DNA of 47,998 nucleotides from an uncultured Oscillospiraceae bacterium (GTDB taxonomy: Bacteria; Bacillota; Clostridia; Oscillospirales; Oscillospiraceae), in contig CAKTGM010000012.1 in the NCBI GenBank assembly GCA_934561515.1, positions 1 through 47,998 on the forward strand, read 5' to 3'. The notes under the pieces were generated by a model. The model searched no databases. It was given only the letters and a program-made list of their open reading frames with translations, and had not been told where the DNA came from. Below are positions 8,386-17,700 of this stretch, piece after piece (the stretch's first letter is position 1; every line of letters begins with the position of its first letter). A program made the position numbers and the translations under genes.

Positions 8386-8420
8386 ATGATCGCTCCTTTT
8401 CCTTGAATCTGCCCGCCCGG

Positions 8421-8446
8421 CATGGATCAGCTCATGCTGATCCATG
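8421..8446. repeat. Perfect inverted repeat over the subtilase stop codon
   Basis: CATGGATCAG (8421-8430) pairs exactly with CTGATCCATG (8437-8446). The stop codon of the protease gene lies inside the hairpin. No T run follows, so a processing or translation-related structure is more likely than a terminator. Confidence 0.5.
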
Positions 8447-11400
8447 TGCAGGGCGTTAAGCTTTCCATATCGCCGAGATTGTTCCAGACCATGATCTTTG
8501 CGCTGTAGCTGCCCGCGGCGGGAACGCTCAGCGTGGCGGAAAGCGTCTCGGTCTTGCCGGCAGCAACGCTGCGCTCAACAGACACGCAGTCCACCATGCG
8601 CATATCGCCGTCGTACAGGGCGAGGATCAGCGCGGCGCTCGCGCCGGTGCTGCCGAGGTTTGCCGCCTGAATGGAGGCGGTAAAGCGCTTTCCGTTTTCA
8701 AGATGCGCTCCGCTCGTCGTCTGCTTGAAGAAGAGGTCGTCGTCCCCCTGCTCGCCGTCCACGCGCACGAGCGTAAAGTTGGTGTCGATCACCTTGCCGC
8801 TGCCATCGAGCGCCTGCACGATGATGCGCCAGCTGCCGGTGGGCAGCATGGCCGCCACGCGGCCCTCAGGGCCGTCCATCGTGCCGAGCAGCTCATTGAA
8901 GTTCTCGGCGTAGACCTGATATTTCTCCGCCTTTGCGCCAAGGGCGCTGTCGCTCCACTTGCACATAAGGCCGATGCTCTCGCCGGGGGCGTAGGTCTCC
9001 TTGTCGGCCTCGACCCGCATCTTCGATTCCTTCGTATCGAAGACGTACACGCGCGTGGCGCCCATGTTGTTGGCATAGTCGGTCACGCCGATATCCACCG
9101 TATGGACTGCGCCGGCCTTTTCCTCCTTCACGCGGAAGGTCATCAGATAGCTGCCGGAATCGGTGGGCTCAAGCTCGAACACGGCGCTGCCCTCCGCATC
9201 GCGGTAGGCCTCGCCATCGAGCAGGAAGACAAAGTTCTTGATGCCCGAATCCACCACGCCGAGGTCCTTGGCCGAGATCTCGACCTGGAAGGTGTTCCCG
9301 TTCATGAACACCGGCGTTGCCGACACCGTCGGCACCGTCTGGTCGATCTTCACGGGCAGGGTCAGCACCTGCTGCGCGGCGTTTTTCGCGTCGGCATAGG
9401 CGCGCACGTTCACATAGTACTGTCCCTCCGGCAGAGGCTCGCTGCGGCCCGTGACCTTATTGTAGTTCGCGCCGCGCCAGACCCAGTTCCAGTTCACCTC
9501 GGCAAGAAGGCTCTGCTCGATGGGGACCTCCTTGCGCACATAGTCCTGCTGGTCCAGCACGCGCAGGACCTTGCCGCTCTCGTTTGTCACATCCACCGTG
9601 ACGTTCTTCGCGTTGCGCAGGAACGATACCTCGGGCATCGCGTTGCAGTAGGATGAGGTATCGCTGGGGTTGAAGGCATAGTAGTCGGAGGACGCGCCGT
9701 CGCCCAGCGGGACCAGCTGAGAGACGAGGCCCATGTTGACCACGGTGTAAAGGCCGGTCTGGCCGTAAACGCTGGTGGCCGTCTCATAGAGGGGATCGTC
9801 CATCACCTGCATACTGCCCCAGTCGCCGTTGAAGCCGAGATACGGCAGGCTCAGCTCGCTGCCGCCGCCAAGCGGCTGGAAGCAGAGGTAGCCCTCCACA
9901 AAGCTGTTGGCTTCGCCCTTGGGCGTAATGGTCACGCTCAGCGTCGCCGCCGCGCCGGGCTGCACGCTGATCGTATCCGCGCCGAGGCTGACGAGGGAGC
10001 CGCGCTCGCCTCTTGCCAGCACGCGGTAATCCATCGCTTCGCTGCCGCTGCTGCGCAGCTGCACCGTAAGGGTGCGGCTGCCGCTCATTTCGCCGAGGGA
10101 CACATAGGGCTTGCCGTCCACCGTGACGGTGACGGTGTTTTCAAGCGCCGCGGAAAGGTCGGCTACGCCGGCGCCCTGCGCGCGGGGAGAATACAGCGCG
10201 CCGCTCGCGTCCTGCATCGCCTTGGCGGTGTTCATCAGCGCCGCCTTGACGTAAGCCGTGGGGTCCTCCGCATTTGTCCCGCGCTCGTTGAGCTGCTGGA
10301 CCATCAGCGCCGCCATACCGGCGACGTTCGGGCAGGCCATGGACGTGCCGGACATCGTCTGATAGCCATTGCCGCCGATGGTAGACCAGACATAGCCGCC
10401 CACCGCCGTCACGTCCGGCTTGAACGTCAGGTCGGAGGTGGGGCCGTAGGAGCTGAAATAGGACAGGCCGCTGAATGCCAGCGGGATCGAGACGGGAGCG
10501 CCGTTGAAGGAGACGGCCGCGCCGGAGCCGGCGAGCGAGCGCAGCTTCTCGCCGTCAGAATGGCGGAGGAAGAGCGCAGGAATGTCGAGATCCTTGTCGG
10601 ACGAGGTGTAGTCGAGGAAGTCCTCGTTGCCGGCGCTGTTATAGAGGATGACCGCGAGCGCGCCGTGCTCCTGCGCGTTGCGCTTCTTCTCGGCAAATTC
10701 GATCGTGCCGCGCCGGATGAGCGCGACCTTGCCGCCAAGATCCTTGCCGTTCATCTCCTCCGCCGTGCCGAGGCCGCAGTACACAACAGGATAGCTGCCG
10801 GTGAGCGAAGCGGTATTGAGGTCATTGAGCACATACGGCAGCGCGCCCTGCTCGCGGCCGTTGAGCGTGATGTTCATCTGCCACGCCACGCGGCTGCTGT
10901 TGTCCTTCGAGGCGACCTGAATGGTATCTTCGCTCAGGCCGGGCTCGGCGATGGTGCCCGTGTCGACCACGCGGCTGTAGTTGGGGTGTGGCTTCGTGTC
11001 GGAGGCCTGCTGGTAGGGAGCGTAAGCGCCGTTACCGGCGGCGGCCACCACGATCACGCCCGCCTCGCGGGCGGCCTTGATGGCCTTCTGCTGGCCGTTT
11101 TCACTGTTGTGGAAGCCCGCGCTCAGGCCGATGCTCAGGTTGATGACGTCCGCGCCGAGCGCCACGGAGTCCTCGATGGCGGCAATGATGTCCGCCTCGC
11201 TCGCCGAAACGTTCGCCGTGTTGGAGAAGATCTTCATGGCGAGCAGCTGGCACTCGGGCGCCATGCCGCGAAGACCGTTGTAGGCCGCGATCTCGCTCTT
11301 GCTCTGGCAGTTTGCGCCGATGATGCCGGCAACGTGCATTCCGTGGTTGTAGGCGGGGTCGTCCACAGCGGTGTCGATGACGCTGCTGTTCTTGTCGGCA

Positions 11401-12110
11401 TAGTTATAGCCGTAGGGCACCTTCGCGGTAAAGTAGCGGCCCTTGAGCATACTGTTGCCCGCCTGAATGGCGCGCACGTCCGCCTCGCTGAGCTTGCCTG
11501 CAACGCCCGGCGAGAGCACCATGTCCTTGTGGCGGTAGTCGATGCCGGAGTCCACCACGGCGACCACAGTGCCGCGGCCGTCGAATTTGGACTGCTGCGC
11601 CGTCTGCACGGCCGCGCCGAGCACGTCCGTCTTGGTCACGGCGCGCTCATACTGGTTCGCCATCACAACGGAGGCAACGTCGGGCAGCTGCTCGATCTTT
11701 GCCTTGCTGCTGTAGCGCGTGCGGACGCTGAAGCCGTTGACCAAAAGGCCGTAGCGGTGCAGGATGAGCGCGTCCTTGTCGATCTCCATGATCGACCGGA
11801 TGCACTTCTCCTGCGAGCGCTTCACCTGCTCCATCAGGGTCTGGTCCTCCGCCGTCTCCGCGGCGGTCTGCGCCTGCGAAAGCTCCATGCCCGAAGCGCT
11901 CTTGAGCTCAACGATCAGCTCAACGATCGCGTCCTCGTCGATGGCGGGCTGCTTTTCCGCATTCTTGACAGCGTCCTGCAGCACGAGCTGGCGCATCTGG
12001 GAGAGCGCCTTGTCGCTGCTCTTTTCCGCCGCCTGTGCGCTCATTGTCGCGCAGGAGACCGTCAGCACGGCGGCCAGCAGCGCGCTTGTGATTCGTTTCA
12101 TTAACTTCAT
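8427..12110 (-). CDS. Secreted subtilisin-like (S8) serine protease with PA insert, lactocepin-like
   Basis: A 1227-residue exported protease. Residues 1-28 form a signal peptide. An inhibitor I9-like propeptide covers ~60-155. The S8 catalytic domain has D187 (VVDSGID), H256 (HGMHVAG, where most relatives have HGTHVAG), the oxyanion Asn 360 (AAAGN) and S590 (SGTSMACPNVAG). A protease-associated (PA) domain is inserted at ~425-530. About 600 residues of beta-sandwich/Fn3-like domains follow, as in lactocepin and C5a-peptidase relatives. No LPXTG motif, SLH module or membrane tail is seen, so it is probably released or held non-covalently. The ATG at 12110 follows AGG weakly; a second ATG three codons on is also possible. 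The gene lies 31 bases downstream of the LRR gene. Confidence 0.9.
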   Translation of the reverse strand: MKLMKRITSALLAAVLTVSCATMSAQAAEKSSDKALSQMRQLVLQDAVKNAEKQPAIDEDAIVELIVELKSASGMELSQAQTAAETAEDQTLMEQVKRSQEKCIRSIMEIDKDALILHRYGLLVNGFSVRTRYSSKAKIEQLPDVASVVMANQYERAVTKTDVLGAAVQTAQQSKFDGRGTVVAVVDSGIDYRHKDMVLSPGVAGKLSEADVRAIQAGNSMLKGRYFTAKVPYGYNYADKNSSVIDTAVDDPAYNHGMHVAGIIGANCQSKSEIAAYNGLRGMAPECQLLAMKIFSNTANVSASEADIIAAIEDSVALGADVINLSIGLSAGFHNSENGQQKAIKAAREAGVIVVAAAGNGAYAPYQQASDTKPHPNYSRVVDTGTIAEPGLSEDTIQVASKDNSSRVAWQMNITLNGREQGALPYVLNDLNTASLTGSYPVVYCGLGTAEEMNGKDLGGKVALIRRGTIEFAEKKRNAQEHGALAVILYNSAGNEDFLDYTSSDKDLDIPALFLRHSDGEKLRSLAGSGAAVSFNGAPVSIPLAFSGLSYFSSYGPTSDLTFKPDVTAVGGYVWSTIGGNGYQTMSGTSMACPNVAGMAALMVQQLNERGTNAEDPTAYVKAALMNTAKAMQDASGALYSPRAQGAGVADLSAALENTVTVTVDGKPYVSLGEMSGSRTLTVQLRSSGSEAMDYRVLARGERGSLVSLGADTISVQPGAAATLSVTITPKGEANSFVEGYLCFQPLGGGSELSLPYLGFNGDWGSMQVMDDPLYETATSVYGQTGLYTVVNMGLVSQLVPLGDGASSDYYAFNPSDTSSYCNAMPEVSFLRNAKNVTVDVTNESGKVLRVLDQQDYVRKEVPIEQSLLAEVNWNWVWRGANYNKVTGRSEPLPEGQYYVNVRAYADAKNAAQQVLTLPVKIDQTVPTVSATPVFMNGNTFQVEISAKDLGVVDSGIKNFVFLLDGEAYRDAEGSAVFELEPTDSGSYLMTFRVKEEKAGAVHTVDIGVTDYANNMGATRVYVFDTKESKMRVEADKETYAPGESIGLMCKWSDSALGAKAEKYQVYAENFNELLGTMDGPEGRVAAMLPTGSWRIIVQALDGSGKVIDTNFTLVRVDGEQGDDDLFFKQTTSGAHLENGKRFTASIQAANLGSTGASAALILALYDGDMRMVDCVSVERSVAAGKTETLSATLSVPAAGSYSAKIMVWNNLGDMESLTPCTWISMS

Positions 12111-12141
12111 GATGTACCTGTTCCCTTCCTTTCCTCGGCGA

Positions 12142-14625
12142 TCACAGCGTAAAATCCTTGCCCTTGAGCTTGGGGTAGATCGCTCTGAGCGCGGAATAGT
12201 CGGAAACGGGATTGCCGGAGAGATAGAGGTTTTTGAGGTTCGTCAGCCCCGCAAGCGGCGCAACGTCGGAAATGCGGTTGTTCTGGAGATAGAGGCTTTC
12301 GATCGTTGTGAGCTTTGCAAGCGGCGCAGCGCTCGTGATCTTGTTGTTCTTGAGGAACACGCGCTCGAGCGAGCGGCACTGGGAGAGCGGAGAAAGGTCG
12401 CTGATGCTGTTGTTGTCAAGGTCAAGGTGCATGAGCTTGGTCTTGCCCCGGAGACAGGAGATGTCGCTGATCCGGTTGCCCTTGGCCTCGAGCCAGTAAA
12501 GGCCGCTCGCAGCGGAGAGACAGGAGATGTCGCTGATCCTTCCCTCGTTCTTGTCGTTGCCGAGGTGGATGCGGTAGAGCTTGGTCTTGCCGCTCAGGCA
12601 GGAGAGGTCGGAGATGGGGCAGTTGTTCGCCCAGAGCTCTTCAAGGTCCTGCATCCCCGAGAGGAAGCTGATGTCGCTGACCTTCGTGTTGCGGATCATC
12701 AGGCACTTGAGATAGGTGATGGTCCCGGCCTCGCTGAGATCGCTGAGCTTGGGGTTATCCTCGAGCAGAAGGTTTTCGAGGTGCTCGAGGCCGAAGAACG
12801 CGCCCTTATCGATGCGGGTGATCTTGTTCTCGTCGGCGCATAGCTCCTTGAGCGAGCTCATGCCCTCGAAGATACCGGCAGGGATATAGGTGAACTGGTT
12901 CATGGCGACATCAAGGTATTCAAGCTTCGTCAGGTGTTTGACATACTGCCACTGGCTGTCGTCAAGGTAGTTGGCGGCAACGCCGAGGTAGGTGAGGTTG
13001 CGCATATGGGCAAGGTCCTGCAGGGAGCGGACGCCCATTGCAAAGCAGTCCAGCTCGCGCAGGTACTTCACGTCGGAATAATAGACCTCGCCGTGGGGCT
13101 TGTCAACGGCCTTGCGCACGCACTTTTCCAGCGCCTCGTCGTGCCATGTGATCGCGTAATCCTCGCGCTCGGCCACGGTGCACTCGACGGTGATCTTCTT
13201 CCCCGTCAGCATGGCCGTGCCCGTAACGGTCAGCGTTCCCTCCTCCTGCGCGGGGATCTCGCGCATACTCCAGTCCACGCGGTCAAAGCTGCCGTCGGAG
13301 AGACGGATCTGGAAGGGCATCCGGTAGGCCTTGCCCGCCGTAACGGTCAGGTCGATGTGCCCCTCGGAATCCGCAGAGAGCATGGTGAGCGGGAAGTCCT
13401 TGTCCGTGAGCTTATTGTAGTACGACGCGGCGGGGGAATAATCCGTCACGCCGGAGACGTTGAGCTTGAGCGAGCGAAGTGAGGTAAGATTCGTGATGGG
13501 CGCGATGCTCTTGACATTCCCGCAGGCGTAGAGGTCGAGCGCCTTGAGGTTCAGGTCGGCGAGCGGGGAAAGGTCGCTGCTGTCGGTCATTTGCATCGTG
13601 AGCGTTTCAAGAGACGTGCAGTAACGCAGGTCTTCAAGGCTCTCGCTGCCGGTGTAGGAAAGCGACAGCGTCTTGATCGTTTTGAGCATACCGCGCGTGA
13701 CCTTGCTCACATCGCAGCCGAGCTCGTCTGCGATGCACCCGCCCACCTCTTCGTCGCGGAAGGTGTAAACGGCGCTGTCGTTGACGGGCTGCACGGTGAG
13801 CGTGAGCGTCAGCCTCTTGCCGCCGGCAGCCTTGCCCTCATAGGTAAAGACGCCGCTTTTCGAGGTGTCGGCCGCCTTGTCCCACACGGCGGGGAGGAAC
13901 TCCGTGCGGCCGCTGCGCATTTCCGCCGGGACTGCGACGGGCAGCGTAAAGCGCGCGCCCTGCTCCACAGTGACCGCGAGATCATTGACCTTCGTGATCT
14001 GGTCGGCAGCGAGGACCGTCACGACCAGCCACGCCTCGACCCTGGAGTTTTCCACCTTGCCGCGGATGCGGTAGATGCCGGGCTTGGTCATGTCGGGCTT
14101 GCCGTCCCACTGCACGGCCACATACTCCACCTCGCCGGTGTACATGGTGGCCTCCACCGTCTCCGGCATGGTAAAAACGGACCACTGCGGAACGGTGGAC
14201 TGAATCTCCTGCACGGAGGCGATGTCCTTGACGGAATAGCCGCCCTCGATGGGCAGACGGATCGTATTGGAGAGGACCTTGCCCGCCGTATCCTCCGCGA
14301 ACACGCGGACCTCGTATGCCTTGGGCAGGATCTTGAGGTGCTCCTTGACGGAGTCGTTCCCCTTCTCCTTGAGCGTAAGCTCAGAGACGGCGCGGCTGAA
14401 GACGTTGCCCTTATAGTCGGCCAGCGCCATCACCAGACGCACCTTGCGCGGCTGGTTCTCGCTGTTTTTCACGCTGAGCGCCAGCTCCTGAATGTGCCGG
14501 GTGGTGATCTTTTCGATCGGTGTTTTCAGCGATACCTCCAGCGGCTGATCTGCGGCCCGGGCCGGTTCGACCCAGAGCATCAGCGTCATCAGCACCGCCA
14601 GAAGCGCCGCGAGCGTTCTTTTCAT
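12142..14625 (-). CDS. Secreted leucine-rich-repeat protein with Ig-like domains
   Basis: An 827-residue exported protein. Signal peptide 1-24 ends in ARA-AD. Two bacterial Ig-like (Big_4-type) segments with the W-D/K-P-G-I-Y-R pattern lie around 150-270, followed by a first leucine-rich block, another Ig-like segment and a second, long leucine-rich block at ~530-815. The repeats follow the internalin-like pattern L..L..L.L..N.ISD...L, ending in LTNLKNLYLSGNPVSD. Such proteins bind proteins or glycans outside the cell. No wall anchor is visible. ATG 14625 has AAGGAG about 10 bases upstream. It sits between the SLH-FIVAR gene (77 bases, with a hairpin) and the protease gene (31 bases), so co-expression is likely. 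Confidence 0.85.
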   Translation of the reverse strand: MKRTLAALLAVLMTLMLWVEPARAADQPLEVSLKTPIEKITTRHIQELALSVKNSENQPRKVRLVMALADYKGNVFSRAVSELTLKEKGNDSVKEHLKILPKAYEVRVFAEDTAGKVLSNTIRLPIEGGYSVKDIASVQEIQSTVPQWSVFTMPETVEATMYTGEVEYVAVQWDGKPDMTKPGIYRIRGKVENSRVEAWLVVTVLAADQITKVNDLAVTVEQGARFTLPVAVPAEMRSGRTEFLPAVWDKAADTSKSGVFTYEGKAAGGKRLTLTLTVQPVNDSAVYTFRDEEVGGCIADELGCDVSKVTRGMLKTIKTLSLSYTGSESLEDLRYCTSLETLTMQMTDSSDLSPLADLNLKALDLYACGNVKSIAPITNLTSLRSLKLNVSGVTDYSPAASYYNKLTDKDFPLTMLSADSEGHIDLTVTAGKAYRMPFQIRLSDGSFDRVDWSMREIPAQEEGTLTVTGTAMLTGKKITVECTVAEREDYAITWHDEALEKCVRKAVDKPHGEVYYSDVKYLRELDCFAMGVRSLQDLAHMRNLTYLGVAANYLDDSQWQYVKHLTKLEYLDVAMNQFTYIPAGIFEGMSSLKELCADENKITRIDKGAFFGLEHLENLLLEDNPKLSDLSEAGTITYLKCLMIRNTKVSDISFLSGMQDLEELWANNCPISDLSCLSGKTKLYRIHLGNDKNEGRISDISCLSAASGLYWLEAKGNRISDISCLRGKTKLMHLDLDNNSISDLSPLSQCRSLERVFLKNNKITSAAPLAKLTTIESLYLQNNRISDVAPLAGLTNLKNLYLSGNPVSDYSALRAIYPKLKGKDFTL

Positions 14626-14653
14626 AAGCGTAAGGCTCCTTTTCTTTTCGGTC

Positions 14654-14693
14654 TACCTCCGCAGAGCAGGGTCTCCCCTGCCCTGCGGAGGTA
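14654..14693. repeat. 11-bp stem-loop between the SLH-FIVAR and LRR genes
   Basis: TACCTCCGCAG (14654-14664) pairs with 14683-14693. No T run follows on the minus strand, so it may only partly end or process the transcript before the LRR gene. Confidence 0.5.
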
Positions 14694-14702
14694 AAGCTAT
14701 CA

Positions 14703-17700
14703 TTAAACCACCAGATAAACGAGCAGCTCGACCTGCTTGCCATCCTCCTGATAAGGCACATAGATATCGTTTTCCTCATCGTACTCATAGAGAAGGATGG
14801 TGACAACGTATTTACCATCCTGCTTGCAGTTGGCCTTGATGTAGGTGATCGTTGCGCTACTGACTTCAGCGCTGCCCCACGAGCCAAAATAGCTGTACTC
14901 CGTCACCTCTGTGACAAAGTTCCCCGCTTTGATCTGGAAGAAGCAATCGGCATATTGATCGGTATCTTTCGCGATCATCGCGCTTCCCTCATAATAGGTA
15001 AGTCCGATGTCCTTGATCTCGCCGGTGATTGGCGTGTCGCCGCCGCCGGAGATCGCGGCGACCGCAGCGCTGAGCGCCTTGGCAGCGTCGTTGATCGCCT
15101 TCGGCGTGGAGGACTTGTCGGCGTAGACGGCGCGGGCATTCGTCAGCGCCGTCTGCACGTCAGCCCACTGCTCGGGGGTGTAGGCCGATGCGTCAAGGCC
15201 GCGGGTGCTCTCCACAGCGGCGTGCAGCGCCGTGCGGTCAACGCCGTCGTTCACGGGAAGATAGACAAGGTAGCGGCTGTTCGGCGCGCCGTTGCGGGCC
15301 GCAGCGGTCTCGACCACGATCATCTCGCACTGGGCCAGCAGCGCATCCGCCAGTTCGTCCGCGGAGATGTAGGCGAGATCGTTATAAAGCGAGCCTTCCG
15401 CAGCGTTGACGTCTTCCGTCAAATGTCCGCCGATGATGACGCGGTAGAATGCGTCCTTCGTCTCATCAAGCTCAAATGACCATGCGCCGTATCCATATTC
15501 CGTATCGCAAAGGTACTTGCCGTTGCAGGCAAGCTTCGGCGCAGCCTTGAAGGTCTTGAACTCGATCGAATCGGCCCATCTGAGATTGGACATTGCATCC
15601 ACAAGGCCGTCCCATGCAGCGTTGACCGTCTTGATGCTCTTGTCCTTCTCGTCCACGACCTTCTTTGCGCCGCTCACAGCCTGCTGGAGCACTTTCCAGC
15701 TTTCGGCAGTGTAGGCAGACTCATTGAGCTTTTCCGCACTGCCCAGTTTGAGTGCAAGATAGCTGAAATCCGCGCGGCCCGCGAGCGCGTCGATCTTCTC
15801 CCGGAGCGTCTTTGCCGCGGCATCGACCTGCTGCTGCGTGGCGGAGGCGTCGGCAGAAAGCTTCCTGGCGCTTGCAAGCGCCGTCTGCACGGCCTTCCAG
15901 CTCGAGGCGCTGTAGTCGCTTGCTTCAAGCGCTTCGGCCGCGGCGATGAGCGCGTCGAGCGCGGTCTTGTCGGCTGCGGCGGCCTTTTCGAGCGCGGTCA
16001 TCGCGCTCTGGAGCTTATCCTTCGCTTCGTTCACCGCGCTCTGGCTGGCGGTGCCGTCGGCGGCGACGGCCTCAGCGCTTGTGAGCGCCGCCTTGAATCC
16101 CTTCCAGCTCTCGGCGGTGTAGTCAGCCTCCTTGAGCGCCTTGGCCTCGGCGATGAGCGCGTTGAGCGCGGACTTGTCGGCTGCTGCGGCGGAGATAACG
16201 GTGAAGGACGCCTCGCGCTTCGTGCCGTCCATCAGTGTGACGGTCGCGATGATCTTGGCAGTGCCCTCGCCCACGACCTTGAGGTCAACTCTCTGGCGGT
16301 AGATGTAAGGAGCCGCGTTCTCCGCGCCCTCCATGTTTCTGGCAATGGTGACGACCGTTTCATCCGTCGAGCGGACATCGATACCGGCAGCGGTCACCTG
16401 TCCCTTCTCCAGACCCTTGACATTGAGCCAGCAGCGCTCGGGATCTTTTCCCTTGGCAGCCATGACCGGGTCGGGAACGGGATTCGTGGTATTATATGCC
16501 GAGCCATAATACCACACGACTTCCAGCTTGCTCGTATCGATCGCCTTGGCGACGAGCGCGGCCATGGCGTCGTTCAGCTTCTTTACCGCCGCGTCCACGG
16601 TCTCCTGCGTGGTGATGCGCAGCTTGAGCACCGCCTGCGCCTCGCTCAGCGCGGTCTGGAATTCCTCCCAGCCCTCGCTGTAGTTGCTCTTCACAAGCGT
16701 CTTGGCCTTGGTGACGGCGGCCTTGAGGGCTGCGTCGTCGACCTTCTCCACGACAATGATCTTGAGGCTCGCCTTCGTGTAGGTGCCGTCGGTGAACTTG
16801 ACGGTGACCGTCAGCGTGTGCTCGCCGAGCTTATTTGCAAAGAAGCTGAAATTCTTCTGGCTGGGGCTGCTGCTCCACAGATTGGTGTCAAACGTGAAGA
16901 CGCCCTCGGCTTCACCGGCAAAGTCAAAGCCGTTGATCTTATCGCCGTTTGCATCCGTCCTCACGCAGAGGTTGGTGCTGTAATTCTCATAGACTGTGTA
17001 CTCCGTCAGCGCCTGCGTGCCTCTCTGCTCGGTGATCGTGACCTTGATATCGCTCCAGTTGACATCCTTGAGCGCCGCGCGTGCATCGCTCAGCGCCTTG
17101 CCGGCGGCGGAAAGCTGCTCTTCCGTGCCGGAAACATCGTCCAGCGCCTCCTGCGCCGCGGCAAGCGCGGCGGTGAAGGCGGCAAAGCCCTCTTCCTTAT
17201 AGTCCTTCGCCTCAAGCGCGCGGCCGTCCGCGATCGCCTTGCGCAGCGCGGCAACCGTCGCCTCGTTCACCACCGTGACGTTCAGCTCGCCGCTCTGCTG
17301 CTCGCCGCCCCAGCTGCTCGTGAAGCGCAGCCTCACGCTGCCGGTCTTGTAGATCGCGGCGGTGACGGCGGCGTTCATCGTATCGTCGGCAACGGCGTTC
17401 GGCTTGAGAACGCTCTCATCCGAGGACGTGACCGTGACCTTGAGCGTGCCGCTGCCCTCGCCCTCGGTGCGCCAGACGAGGCTGTCGCCGTTGTTGGGGA
17501 AGCTCTTCCCCTCGCCCAGCAGAGCGCGGTAGCTTGCGGGCGCGTCCTCGCCGTTGAGCTTGAGGGTCGCCTCCATTGCGCCCTTCTCCTCCAGCGCATC
17601 GATCGCGCGCAGGAGCTCTTCGGCGCTCTTCGCCACCTGCTTTGCCGTGGCGTTGTCGTCTTCATAAACGTTCTTTGCCCTCTCGAGCGCCGCGTCAAGC

